Assembly: GCA_902805475.1 (NCBI GenBank)
Contig: CADCSX010000006.1
Location: 2,728,001-2,792,000 of the forward strand
DNA: 64,000 nt
DNA from: Entonaema liquescens
Taxonomy: Eukaryota > Ascomycota > Sordariomycetes > Xylariales > Xylariaceae
Reading direction: 5' to 3'
Part shown: positions 21,672-32,120 of the stretch, in pieces
Numbering within the stretch: the stretch's first letter is position 1
How the letters are laid out: each line of letters opens with the position of its first letter
The notes under the pieces: generated by a model
Database searches by the model: none
What the model was told of the DNA's origin: nothing
Seen by the model: the letters and a program-made list of their open reading frames with translations, nothing else
Program-made: the position numbers and the translations under genes

Positions 21672-23222
21672 ATGATAGATCTCAGCACTCCTATAATACA
21701 TAATGTGGCTTATGCCATCACTGTCTTCATTCTCGCGATCGCTATTAACGTGCTCTGGCAACTACTCCCTCGTAGGAAATCAGAGCCGCCGTTGATATTC
21801 CACTGGATCCCCTTTGTCGGAAACGCCATCTCATACGGATTGAATCCTTTCGAATTCTTCACAAATTGTCGGAAGCACCATGGTGACATCTTTACCTTCG
21901 TACTCTTTGGTAAGAAGATTACTGTCTACCTTGGAGTCGATGGTAATGAGTTTATCCTCAATGGAAAGTTACGAGATGTCAACGCCGAAGATGTCTACGG
22001 CGCACTTACCACACCCGTGTTCGGCAAAGATATTATTTACGACTGTCCCAATGAAAAGCTGATGGAGCAAAAGAAATTTGTCAAATTCGGTCTTTCCCAG
22101 AAGGCCCTCGAGTCGTACGTACCTTTAATCAAACAGGAAGTTTGCGAATATATAAAAACCTCTCCCAACTTCAAAGGGTCTTCTGGTATAGTCGATATAT
22201 GTGCCGCTATGGCAGAGATCACTCTCTTCACCGCTAGCCGCGCTCTTCAGGGAGCTGAAGTACGAAAGAAGCTGACGGCTGAGTTTGCCGAGCTATACCA
22301 TGACCTTGACCTAGGTTTTCAGCCGATCAATTTCCTCATGCCTTGGGCACCTCTTCCACAGAATCGACGCCGAGATGCGGCACATGCTAAGATGACTGAA
22401 ACTTATTTGGAAATCATTAATAGCCGTCGCGCCGATAAAAACAGAAAGGAGACCGGTGACGACACCGACGGAACCGACATGATCCTTAATCTCATGGGCT
22501 CCGTCTATAAAGATGGCAAGGCTCTTACCGATACGAATATAGCCCATTTGATGATTACCCTCTTGATGGCGGGACAGCACTCTTCCTCATCCTCGAGCGC
22601 GTGGATCATGCTTCGACTAGCATCGCGACCAGACATCGTCGAGGAACTATACCAGGAGCAAATAAATAATATACCTCACTATGATGGTCAACAACTCCAA
22701 TACTCCGACCTAAGCAAGCTACCGCTACTACAGAATGTTGTCAAGGAAACACTGCGTGTTCATTCTTCTATCCATTCACTCATGCGGAAGGTTAAGAATC
22801 CGATGCCAGTCCCCAATTCCGAATACGTAATCACTCCCGACAAAGTCCTCCTAGCCTCGCCCATAATGACCCATATGAACGAAGAATACTTCACGAACCC
22901 ATTGGCCTGGGATCCTCACCGCTGGGAGAACATAGTCGAGGTAGAGAACAAGGAGGATATCGTTGACTATGGCTATGGAGCTATGTCAAAGGGAACAAGG
23001 AGCCCATACCTGCCCTTTGGCGCGGGTAGGCATCGATGTATTGGGGAGAAGTTTGCGTTTCTGAATCTAGTCACGATAGTCTCCACGCTCGTTCGGAATT
23101 TCAAGTTCACGACGACTGACGGCAGGTCTTGGGTACCCCCGACGGATTACACGTCCATGTTTTCACGCCCTATTCAGCCAGCCCATATTCGTTGGGAGCG
23201 TCGTTTCCCTGGATCTGTCTAG
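21672..23222 (+). CDS. CYP51: CYP51, sterol 14-alpha-demethylase (cytochrome P450)
   Basis: Intronless, 516 residues. An N-terminal membrane anchor (about 10-30) precedes the P450 fold: TTPVFGKDIIYDCPNEKLMEQKKF in the substrate-recognition/B' region, the I-helix AGQHSSSSSSAW typical of CYP51, the ExxR motif in KETLRVHSS (about 360), WDPHRW, and the heme loop PFGAGRHRCIGE with the ligand Cys456. The enzyme removes the 14-alpha methyl group of eburicol/lanosterol in ergosterol synthesis at the ER and is the azole target. The Tyr of IIYDCPN, often changed in azole-resistant strains, is the ordinary residue. The motif after PIN reads FLMPW; I recall FMLPW as more usual. Filamentous fungi often have two or three CYP51 paralogues, and I cannot say which clade this belongs to. 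Confidence 0.93.
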   Translation: MIDLSTPIIHNVAYAITVFILAIAINVLWQLLPRRKSEPPLIFHWIPFVGNAISYGLNPFEFFTNCRKHHGDIFTFVLFGKKITVYLGVDGNEFILNGKLRDVNAEDVYGALTTPVFGKDIIYDCPNEKLMEQKKFVKFGLSQKALESYVPLIKQEVCEYIKTSPNFKGSSGIVDICAAMAEITLFTASRALQGAEVRKKLTAEFAELYHDLDLGFQPINFLMPWAPLPQNRRRDAAHAKMTETYLEIINSRRADKNRKETGDDTDGTDMILNLMGSVYKDGKALTDTNIAHLMITLLMAGQHSSSSSSAWIMLRLASRPDIVEELYQEQINNIPHYDGQQLQYSDLSKLPLLQNVVKETLRVHSSIHSLMRKVKNPMPVPNSEYVITPDKVLLASPIMTHMNEEYFTNPLAWDPHRWENIVEVENKEDIVDYGYGAMSKGTRSPYLPFGAGRHRCIGEKFAFLNLVTIVSTLVRNFKFTTTDGRSWVPPTDYTSMFSRPIQPAHIRWERRFPGSV

Positions 23223-23875
23223 GAAGGCCCTGTCAGCTTCAGACTCATTGCGATATTATAAAGCTAGGGTATTTTAATTTGCATTTGTATATACTTGAGA
23301 GAGACTTTGTGACAACTATAACTCCCCAACTTCCAGTTCTAGTTATTCTGAATCTAGTATTGATGGGACGTATTGCGTATTAAATAGACTTAATTCCGCG
23401 TTATTTGGACAAAGAATCTGTTGGGGTTGTATCCAACCCCTTTTCCCCGCCAATGATATACCCTCACTAACTTAATAGACCTATGTTATAATCTTTCTAT
23501 AATCTAACTCTTATTGAATAGTAGTACTTATTTTTAAACCCCTAATTGATATTTAATCAACAAATTGATTCTTCTTATTGAATAGGAAATAGTGTAGTAA
23601 CAGAGCCGCACAATAAATAACGCCCCCCTTTCCCCCTAACTATCTAGGCTCCACTTTAACCCTCCGGGGGCACGGAGCGCAATGCTCCGCAATTCACGGA
23701 ACACTTTCAATTGTCCGATGGGTCTAGATGCCTCAATAGAAGATATGTAACAGTGAAAGCTTGGGGGTTTCTCCGTCGTGGGGCTATAAATGACCCGGTA
23801 TTCTCTTGTCATAAATGACAATATGTCTTATGCTCTTCTCGTCGAGGCATCATCCCAAACCATTACGGGAGCATC
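23223..23875. other. Intergenic, AT-rich
   Basis: Spacer between two plus-strand genes. AT-rich around 23450-23620 with no gene seen. Confidence 0.5.
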
Positions 23876-24826
23876 ATGTACTCCCCACTACGGTCCGCCT
23901 TAGGCTTCACTTGGCTTCTAGCTGTCGCTCCTATATTTACGCATTGTGCTTCCCTCCAAAAAGTCACATCGGACTTTGGCCCGAACCCAAGGAACGTCGG
24001 CTTTTACATTTACGTTCCGGACAAATTGGCTGCTAGACCACCAATCCTCGTCAATCCTCACTGGTGTCACGGCGACGCGCAAGCTTGCTACTCCGGATCT
24101 CAGTATGCGACGCTAGCTAGCAAGTATGGGTTTATCGTCATATACCCTGATAGCCCGAATACGGCTGACAAGTGTTGGGATGTATCCTCTAACGAGACTC
24201 TGACACACGATGCCGGAGGCGACAGTCTCGGTATTGTGAGCATGGTGCGATGGACGCTCGAAAAGTACAACGGCGACCCGAATCGTGTGTTTGTTACCGG
24301 CATTTCCTCCGGTGCCATGATGACTAGTGTGTTACTGGGCGCATATCCCGACATATTTGCTGCGGGATCTGCATTCGCCGGCGTTCCGTACGGATGCTTT
24401 GCGGGCAACGGCTACGGAGTCTGGAGTGATGCTTGCGCCACTGGGAAGGTCAAGAAAACCGGCGCCGAATGGGCAGCATTAGTTAAAGCCGGGTTTCCAG
24501 GCTACACGAGATGGCGACCCAGAGTTCAGATCTTCCACGGGACAAGCGACGAGGTGCTCAATTATACGAACTTTGAAGAGGAGATCAAGGAATGGACTAC
24601 AGTGTTTGGGTTTGACGAAACTCCTTCTAGTACAACGTCTAACACTCCCATCAGGGGCTGGACGAAGTATGTTTACGGCAGCAATGATTGGTTGGAAGCC
24701 TACAGCGCTGCAGGCGTGTCACATAATATTCAAAACCAGGAGGCTACTGCTATGGATTGGTTTGACCTCACCTGTATTGGCGATGACTGCTTCAAATGGG
24801 GGCAAGGGGGCCCGAAAGCTCGATAG
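23876..24826 (+). CDS. Secreted CE1-type esterase (feruloyl/acetylxylan esterase, PHB depolymerase-like)
   Basis: Intronless, 316 residues with a signal peptide ending near the Ala-Ser after FTHC (about residue 25). The alpha/beta-hydrolase core shows NPHWCHGDAQACYSGS (oxyanion region), the nucleophile elbow GISSG with Ser144, Asp225 in IFHGTSDE, and His283 in AAGVSHNI: a complete catalytic triad. The order and the HWCHG.A..C element match the CE1/poly(3-hydroxybutyrate) depolymerase-like group of feruloyl and acetylxylan esterases that release side groups from plant cell-wall xylan. No carbohydrate-binding module is present; the chain ends soon after the last Cys pair. Substrate preference (feruloyl or acetyl) cannot be told here. 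The secreted hydrolase suggests a plant-associated or saprotrophic habit. Confidence 0.88.
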   Translation: MYSPLRSALGFTWLLAVAPIFTHCASLQKVTSDFGPNPRNVGFYIYVPDKLAARPPILVNPHWCHGDAQACYSGSQYATLASKYGFIVIYPDSPNTADKCWDVSSNETLTHDAGGDSLGIVSMVRWTLEKYNGDPNRVFVTGISSGAMMTSVLLGAYPDIFAAGSAFAGVPYGCFAGNGYGVWSDACATGKVKKTGAEWAALVKAGFPGYTRWRPRVQIFHGTSDEVLNYTNFEEEIKEWTTVFGFDETPSSTTSNTPIRGWTKYVYGSNDWLEAYSAAGVSHNIQNQEATAMDWFDLTCIGDDCFKWGQGGPKAR

Positions 24827-25120
24827 ATTAAGCGAAACAGTACGACCTAGTAATTAGTAGTCACTGCCTCGGGTCAGTTAAGTAGAGATATTTCAGAAAT
24901 TCCGAACATAGAAGCGCCTAACCTTCTATTTTCTTGCCCTTCTTTCTCCTTTCTAAGTAGAGCTCGTACATGATATTCAGACAAATAGGATCCATATCGA
25001 GAAATTTGATTGACCATCATGGTAGTGATGCTTTACCATAAATATTAAACCAAAAAAACGCCCCTGAACAAGTCCAAGATACCGTATCCTATAATACAAG
25101 ATGTTCACATCCTCCTTCAT

Positions 25121-25469
25121 CTAGTTACTCCTACCCTTCTGACCACCCAGTGCCGATTGCACGGATCCGCCAACACTACCCTCTGTGGTAAACTGCTTCC
25201 CAACCATACCCTCTTTATCTAAAGGACCACCAATCTTCTGCGCGGTACCGCCGATCGCTCCATCTTCTATACAAGGGTTAGCCTCTCCAGAACCAGATAA
25301 TAAGATCGTTTCGTTAGCCCTTACCTGTGAACTGTTTGCCAATGGAGCCCTGGGCATCAAAAGCCTTTGGCTTATCTTCGCCAATGCCGGCGGTGGCAGG
25401 GGTTTTAACTTGTGAAGCCATTCCCGTGGATGCCTTAGAGCCAGTGTTGGAGCTGCCGTGCGATGACAT
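25121..25469 (-). CDS. Small hydrophilic GKQFT-repeat protein (LEA-like)
   Basis: Two exons (25325-25469 and 25121-25266) give 96 residues; the 58 bp intron has donor GTAAGG, branch GCTAAC and acceptor TATAG. The protein is rich in Gly, Lys, Ser and Gln. It has a repeated element: GSIGKQFT, then GAIGGTAQKIGGPLDKEG, then MVGKQFTTEGSVGGSVQ. This kind of short, glycine-rich, unstructured protein is common in filamentous ascomycetes and is usually annotated as hypothetical or stress/LEA-like. A stress-protective role is inference. The ATG at 25467-25469 is the first in frame; an open frame reaching further upstream in the exon 2 frame is the read-through of the intron and not coding. Confidence 0.75.
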
Positions 25470-26327
25470 CTTGTATAATAATTGTATGAGCTAGGTGTTA
25501 AATATTGATTGATGATAATAATTGATGTTATTTGGCACTTGTAATATGCCGTAATATTTGATTTAAGTAGTTTTCTAGAAGGCAAAGTTAACTAGAATAT
25601 AGTCGGACCCCTGACGCGACGACTGCAGATCTATGAGGTCATAATTTCGTACTTCAGAATCAGCTATGTCACCACTCTTAACATTACATACGCACCAATC
25701 AACCAACCTACCTGCATAATATAGCTCCGTATTGACGCTCATATTTAAATATTCTATAAATGACATGTATGCGTAGACGTTCCTGGTACGAGCTATAAGC
25801 TTGCAACAAACCAGGGACCTACCTCGAGACGATAAGTCAAAAGGGGAATCTCTATATTATTCTAACTGGCCAAGACTATACTCATGGTATTTTACATCCT
25901 ATATCAATCGTTACACGTAACCCCCAGGACATATAATTATGATTATCAGTTGATGTCTAATCAATCTTTGACTCTAACGAATATATATAAATTTCGAACT
26001 TACGATGCGTATATCTCCTTTAATTCCGTGCCTCGGTATCTTGATGTAGCTATTAACGCCGAATTGGGACAAGGTACTTCTTACTACGTAGTCCAACTCC
26101 TGCACCACCTTAGTTTATCGCACTGATCTATTGGTAGTCTGAAAAGTGTTGGCCGTACATCTAGCAAATTATTGGACTATATGTATTAAACGCCGATGGT
26201 AATCGCCGCTGTACGGGAAGCCTGATTTCAAAGCATCGAAATAGTATATGTAGAGCCTCCTGGTTCCCACAGGTATGAGTCAACTTACTCTGTATCCTAC
26301 AGCCAATAACATATATTCATCAAAAAC
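25470..26327. other. Intergenic, divergent promoters
   Basis: Region between the small LEA-like gene and the SDR gene, on opposite strands. Short frames only; nothing recognised. Confidence 0.5.
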
Positions 26328-27350
26328 ATGCCTCCTCCAAAGGGTACCCCCAACCCCCTAGAGGGTCCAGGTAAGCGGAGGGGTCGTGACGGGTTCAAGT
26401 TCATTATGAATGCTAATCTGTTGTATAGGTGACTATGACGTGACCTCGATAGTGCACAGCGACACATATCCCGCAATCGATTCCGCGAAAGCGAATTTCG
26501 GCGGCAAAGCGGTTCTCGTCACGGGTGCTTCCAGAGGCTTAGGCAGGGCGATTGCTGTCTCATTTGCTAAGGCTGGAGCGTCGATGATCGCGGTTGGTGC
26601 GAGGTCCGATCTTTCTGCCACAGTCAACGAGGTTAAAGCGGCGGCTAAGAAGGTGGGAAAGCCAGAACCGACAGTGCTAGCTCTTAACCTCGACGTAGCC
26701 GATCCCAAGAACGTCGACGATGCGGCTGCCCAAGTCAAAAAGAGCTTTGGGCGCATGGACGTGGTGATCAATAACGCTGGCGTATTTGATGTCACTAAGA
26801 TTCTGGATACGGACCCCGAAAAGTGGTGGAACATATGGAGAGTAAATGTTATGGGCCCTTATAACGTTACGCGCTCTTTTATCCCACTGCTATTCGAGGG
26901 CAGCAACAAGACGATAGTTACATTAAGTAGCGTTGGAGCTCATTTGGTAGGACCGGGGCTCAGCGCGTACCAAACTTCCAAGTTGGCAGTGTTGCGTCTT
27001 TCCGAATTCATCTCGGCGGAGTATGGCAACAAGGGTATAGTGGCATACTCCATACACCCAGGAAATATTCCAACGGATATGGTTGCCGGTGTCATAAGCC
27101 CTGAAATAAGGGATGGTAAGTTGTTACATTATCATGTGATATTGAAATATAAGCTGATTGAATTATCTCCTCGGCAGCATTTACCGAGACACCAGAGTTA
27201 AGCGGAGATTCTTTAGTGTATCTGACATCGGAGAGACGAGATTGGCTGGCAGGCAGATATATTAATATTACCTGGGACCTACCTGAGCTAATGGAAAAGA
27301 AAGACGAGATCGTTAAAGGCGATAAGCTAAAAGTGCGACTTGTTATATAA
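26328..27350 (+). CDS. Short-chain dehydrogenase/reductase (SDR)
   Basis: Three exons (26328-26370, 26429-27115, 27178-27350) give 300 residues; introns are 58 and 62 bp. The cofactor loop is TGASRGLG (46-53), the structural NNAG is at 129-132, and the catalytic set is Ser181/182 with Tyr195 and Lys199 (YQTSK). This is a classical SDR; the extended tail after the substrate loop ends YLTSERRDWLAGRYINITWDL, the usual cofactor/strand G region. Without it, exon 2 alone would read into intron sequence, so the third exon is needed for a complete fold. The N-terminal 35 residues resemble a leader common in fungal SDRs. NAD(P)-dependent oxidation or reduction of an unknown small molecule; cytosolic. 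Confidence 0.88.
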
Positions 27351-27498
27351 GTTAACTTTCATAACGCGATGATTGTTAAAGGTGAGGGTAGTGGGTTGGA
27401 AGGTGGATTGATATAATAAATTTATTTAAATTTATTCAGGTTTAATAAGTCTAACTCCAATGTTCCCACCCCGGACCTTAGGCAGGTAACTTTAGGTA

Positions 27499-28382
27499 CA
27501 TTACTATGGCGGACCATAGGAGCCACTTTGCCAAAATCGATTTTGGGTGGCCGTAAGGGGTAATTTATCCCTAGCGTACGCACAAGCCATATACACCACG
27601 TCTACTTATGCGTAATACGAGTCGCATATAACTATTAAATACATATTTTAGGCTTGACAACAAGGACTTTAACGTCTCGTACGAGGTTATATACAGTTAA
27701 ACCTCTTGTTTAAGGTCCTATTCTAGGTAATTTATCTCAGTAGATTACCTAGTCTATCCAGTCTATCCAGTCTATCCAGTCTATCCAGTCTATCCAGTCT
27801 ATCCAGTCTATCCAGTCTATCCAGTCTATCCAGTCCATTAGGTAGGTTATCAGGTAATCTATCGGGTAATCTATTAGGTAGGTAGTCAATTAGGTAGATA
27901 GTCAATTAGGTGGTTTACCAAGTAATCTATCTAATCTATCTAATCTATTATCTATTTTCAATAAGATAAGTAGGTAGATACTTAAGTATGCGAATTTTGT
28001 ACGGGAACTAAGACTTGGTAAGCCGTATTATGTGTAACAGGACTTGACAATCCGAAGAACTGTATTAAATAGACGATATAGATTGTATTGTAGGTTGTAT
28101 TGTAGGTTGTATTGTAACTGTGTATAGCTTCGTTTAAGATGTTTGCTTAAGTAAAGTGTAGTCCTTTTAGAGCAATATGTAGCCTTTTTATAAAGATATT
28201 ACTGCTTTAACGGGTTATTTATAATAATATATCTATTTAAGCTATATAAGACGTAAGTATTAACTATCAAATTTCAGGTATCCGACCGATAAAATCGACT
28301 TGCGCTTGACTAAATCCGGTTTAGTGGCCGACCAAAATCGATTTTGGCAAAGTGGTATATATGGTCTGCCATAATTACCCTG
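27499..28382. mobile_element. Non-autonomous TIR element (MITE-like), TA target duplication
   Basis: Imperfect terminal inverted repeats at 27499-27552 and 28326-28382, each holding GACCAT, CCACTTTGCC and the palindrome CCAAAATCGATTTTGG, with TA on both flanks (27497-27498 and 28383-28384). The 884 bp have no coding frame. The interior is AT-rich and carries a 9-bp tandem array. TA duplication and TIRs fit a Tc1/mariner-type non-autonomous element; the ends differ by a 3-bp gap, so the exact termini are approximate. It lies between the SDR and PLC genes. Confidence 0.7.
27751..27831. repeat. 9-bp tandem array (AGTCTATCC x9)
   Basis: Nine perfect head-to-tail copies of AGTCTATCC inside the TIR element, followed by degenerate TAGGTAG/TAATCTATC-like words to about 27950. 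Confidence 0.95.
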
Positions 28383-28616
28383 TACCTAAAGGGCATATCT
28401 ATAAGGCGAGCCAATCAGCGAACCACCTGCTCCATAATCGTACATAGGGCTGAGGCAAGAGGCTTCGCTGATCTCAGCTGAAGTTGTCAACCCCCAATTT
28501 ACGTAAGGTCATCCTTTCCCCTTAAAACAATCAACACGCGGCCGTCTTTTCTTTTGCTTCTTATGTCTTCTTATATCTCAAATCCCTCTTACTTGCTAGA
28601 ATAAGCGCATTCCAAA

Positions 28617-30365
28617 ATGGCGGATTCTCTCGTATCCCGGTTCGCCAAATTGAATCCTCTAAAGTTCTCCGTTGGGGCGTACGACGAGGATGTCGGAGAA
28701 GAAATTGACGAAACTACGATTGCGGGGGGAGGCCACGGTGCACGACAGACAGCCATTACCAAATCTCAATTGCGAGTTAGCCACGCATTAAAATCCTTCC
28801 TCGTTAAAAATGATATTTTATCTGAGGAAGATGTAGGCCTAGACTCGGAACAGCCTGGTGCCGCACTACGAGCACTACTTGATAAACCACATATCGAAGT
28901 GCCCAATGAAGTGACGGATAGGTCTCATCCGCTACCTGAGTATTTTATAAGCTCTAGCCATAATACATATCTTCTTGGTCACCAGCTTGTCGGCAAGTCT
29001 TCCGCTGTCGCTTATGAAACTGCTCTCAACACTGGATCTCGGTGCGTTGAAATTGACGCTTGGGATAACGACGACGATAAAGAGGAACCAAAAGTCACTC
29101 ATGGTTACACACTTGTCTCCAATATTCCATTCCGTACGGTATGTGAGACAATACGCAATGTTGTTGACCGAGAAGCAATGCAGTCTAGTAATGCAGACGG
29201 GTATCGAGCGGCACCCATCATGCTCTCCCTAGAGAATCATTGCAGTGCCTATGGACAGCAGAGGCTTGTTGAAATCATGAGAGAAGTATTCGGCCATCGT
29301 CTTCTGGACAGAGCTATCCGCATGAAAGGTCATCAGGAGCAAGTAGGGGACAGTGACCCAGTTACCTTAGAGGAACTAGGGTCGAAAATAGTCGTCATTG
29401 TCGAATATCACTTACCTGAGGAAGCAGATACAAGTGATGACGACAGCAACCCCAACACCGACGATGATGAGGAGAGGCGGGCACAAGAAGCCTACAATGC
29501 CAAGAAGAAGGAATCGGCCTCTACTCTAATTGTTCCAGAGCTGTCAGAGCTAGGTATCTATGCCCAATCTGTGAAACCAAGAGATAACTCTTGGTTTGAA
29601 GAAGGTCTCCTCAAGGACGGTCCTCGGAATCATTTGATCAATGTTTCGGAAAGTGGGTTGGCAGCACACATGCCGGCAGCGAATGAAATGATTGCACGGC
29701 ACAACTCCAGGCATCTGATGCGTGTTTTTCCAAAGGGCACGCGGATCTCCTCGAAAAATCTAAAGCAAGTTCCATTCTGGGGACTGGGCGCACAGATCTG
29801 CGCGATGAATTGGCAAACTTTCAACGCCAGCATGCAGATCAACGAGGCTTTGTTTAGCGGTACCGATGGTTATGTTCTGAAGCCGGCGGCACTGCGGGCG
29901 GGCGGTAGCATGAACCTGAACACTGGCAGGAAGAAGAGGCTAGTTCTGCACATCGCTGGAGCATCGGATGTACCCCTACCGAAGGATCAGGAAGAAGATG
30001 ATGTTAAGCCATATGTTACCTGTACGCTTGTGCATACAGACGAACTAGACGGCAACCACCCCAAGCGCAAGACCAGTCCCTACAAGCACCACAGACTAGG
30101 ATTCCTACATAGGGGCGAGAACCCACCGCCGACCGACCCGATCTGGGACGAAACACTTGAGTGGGAATATGACGACAACGAGCTCGTTTTTCTCCGTATC
30201 CTGATCAAAAACGACGTTAGCTTTGCGGAAAACCCCGTCTACGCAGTTGCAGCTATAAGGCTCTTGTACGCGGTTCCTGGTTGGAGCTTCATTCGTATGC
30301 TAGATCTAAAGGGTCGGGAGACCAAGTGTTCATTGTTGGTTAAATTTGACTGGAGCTATATCTGA
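28617..30365 (+). CDS. Phosphoinositide-specific phospholipase C
   Basis: Intronless, 582 residues. The X box holds both catalytic His residues: SSSHNTYLLGHQL (112-124, His115) and VTHGYTL (His162), with the metal-binding EIDAWD (145-150) between. An acidic linker (about 270-290) separates it from the Y box (STLIVPELSELGIYAQ through NASMQINEALFSGTDGYVLKP). A C2 domain fills about residues 440-575 (KKRLVLHIAGASDVP...). This is a delta-type eukaryotic PLC that cleaves PI(4,5)P2 to IP3 and diacylglycerol at the plasma membrane. No PH domain is present and the N-terminal EF-hand region is short, as in many fungal PLCs. All catalytic motifs are intact. ATG 28617 is the first in frame. Confidence 0.93.
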   Translation: MADSLVSRFAKLNPLKFSVGAYDEDVGEEIDETTIAGGGHGARQTAITKSQLRVSHALKSFLVKNDILSEEDVGLDSEQPGAALRALLDKPHIEVPNEVTDRSHPLPEYFISSSHNTYLLGHQLVGKSSAVAYETALNTGSRCVEIDAWDNDDDKEEPKVTHGYTLVSNIPFRTVCETIRNVVDREAMQSSNADGYRAAPIMLSLENHCSAYGQQRLVEIMREVFGHRLLDRAIRMKGHQEQVGDSDPVTLEELGSKIVVIVEYHLPEEADTSDDDSNPNTDDDEERRAQEAYNAKKKESASTLIVPELSELGIYAQSVKPRDNSWFEEGLLKDGPRNHLINVSESGLAAHMPAANEMIARHNSRHLMRVFPKGTRISSKNLKQVPFWGLGAQICAMNWQTFNASMQINEALFSGTDGYVLKPAALRAGGSMNLNTGRKKRLVLHIAGASDVPLPKDQEEDDVKPYVTCTLVHTDELDGNHPKRKTSPYKHHRLGFLHRGENPPPTDPIWDETLEWEYDDNELVFLRILIKNDVSFAENPVYAVAAIRLLYAVPGWSFIRMLDLKGRETKCSLLVKFDWSYI

Positions 30366-30637
30366 GTTCACTAGGAGGAGCGCCACAATTGGTAAGTAGC
30401 TGCTGGGATAGACGATGGAATAGATAGGAAATAAGCCTATCTGCCTAGGGAGCTTTACACTCTCAAGCCCCTAATGTAACATAGACACATCACAGATTCA
30501 ACCGTCATGTTCAGGTTGGAGACAATATATTTGTTAACTTGGTTTGTTGAAAACACTATGCGCCGTAAACCCGTGGTCATTCGTTGAAAACGCCGAATCC
30601 CAAATAAGTAACACTTGCGAACCGAACCCTAACTGAA

Positions 30638-32120
30638 TCACGCACTAATCATCGCTTCTATAATCCCATCTCCGTCATATTGAGGAGCTGGCCACAACTT
30701 GACAGAGTCGAACCCGGCTTTCTCGAGTAGTTCCCGCCACTGCCTCTCAGTTCTTTCTAGGCCCCCGTTGAATGTCATCATTGCCAAATCCAGCAAGCAA
30801 TGAAATGGAGAAGCTCCTTGCTCCGGTACGATGGTATCATGTAAAAGTAGCTTGGAGTACCCCGGTTTCATAGCTTCTTTAACCGGCTTCAGGATCAGTA
30901 GGCACTGCTCGTCGGACCAGTCGTGTAGGATGTGATGGTAGAAGTATGCTCTCGCACCTAGGAATACGTCAGTACTACATTTGGAAGACGACGAAATAGA
31001 TATAACCCTTGCCTTTGACGGGCTGTTCGGTGAAGAAGTTGTATACCATCGGCTCAATCGCCGGAATCATGTCTCGTATGTTCGTAATTACCGGGGCTGA
31101 ATCCTGGAGAATCAGACGTCCCTCAGTTTTCGGAAACCTCTCATGGAAGGAGATCAAATCATGGCCCTTTCCACCGCCAACATCGATTAGCAACACTGAG
31201 TTCTTTGAGATACCAGCTCCCGCCACAAGTTCTTCTTGTACGGGGAACCAGTCGAACCAAAACTTCCTGCTTCCCATTGTATTCCCCATGGCCAAGTTGA
31301 AGTCGTATAAAAGCTGCGGGTTCGAGCTGAACATATCGAAGGCTGAGAGTTTCGTCTGAAAGGCATATTGTGTTAAGCCGTCTTTGGGGTCGACGGGGGA
31401 CTTGTAGCCAACTTCTTTGAAGTATTTAGGTGCCTTGACTATCGCGGGGACGACCCCATCGTGTCTGTATTAAGAGAATTTTAGCTAAGCTGGTATATTC
31501 TCGTGATCCCCTACGTATCATGAACACAACCGCATCGGAAATTGTTACTTACATCATTCTATGTGACGCAGCAATTTCCTCCCTGGCCATTTCTTTGGTA
31601 ATGGACGTCGGTACCCATGTGCGCTCACCAGATTCTTCGACGAATCCCAGTGCAGACATAGGCCGGAGGATCCTGACTATTCAGCATATCAGCAATTCCA
31701 TTTCTCTTCTCTCTGTTCGATTCATTTTGCAAAAACTAGTCAATAAAAGGGGTAAAGCCATACCGATCAATATTTCATCCGCACCTGACAGCGCCGCTAA
31801 CTCCTTTGAGTTGATTGGGCCGTCGCTTTCAGCGATGAGTTTAAAGAGATTAAGGTCAACGGCGACTTTGGCAGAGACGCTGAGAAGTGGCTGCTAGGTT
31901 ATAAGTTCACACCCTTTACAATTTCAAGGAGCTCTTGGGTGAATACCGCGAAACATAGCTCTACTGCTGTATTTGCTGGTTTCTCGATCGAAGCCGCGAG
32001 CTTGCGAGTTAGTAGTAAGGCCTGCCTCCTGGCCTCATCGTCGCCGTCTGACAACTTAGCAGAAAGACTGCTGAGGTTTCCGATAAGAGTGGTTATTTGA
32101 CTACTGTCAACGGTACCCAT
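30638..32120 (-). CDS. O-methyltransferase, SAM-dependent (secondary-metabolism type)
   Basis: Five exons (31947-32120, 31764-31893, 31553-31676, 31013-31464, 30638-30957) give 399 residues. Introns are 53, 87, 88 and 55 bp; the last appears to use a GC donor (AAAG then GCAAGG), which yields PVKGARAYFYHH without an insertion. The N-terminal dimerisation region is typical of plant/fungal OMTs (AKVAVDLNLFKLIAES). The SAM motif is LLIDVGGGKGHDLISF, and the catalytic His lies in HHILHDWSDEQC, so the enzyme looks active. The family methylates hydroxyl groups of polyketides, flavonoids or similar aromatic compounds. No synthase gene is next to it, so its pathway is unknown. The start ATG at 32118-32120 begins the conserved N-terminal helix. 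Confidence 0.87.

Noticed and set aside
28078..28120. Short GGTTGTATTGTA repeats as a separate element
   Set aside because: They lie inside the TIR element and are only two to three imperfect copies.
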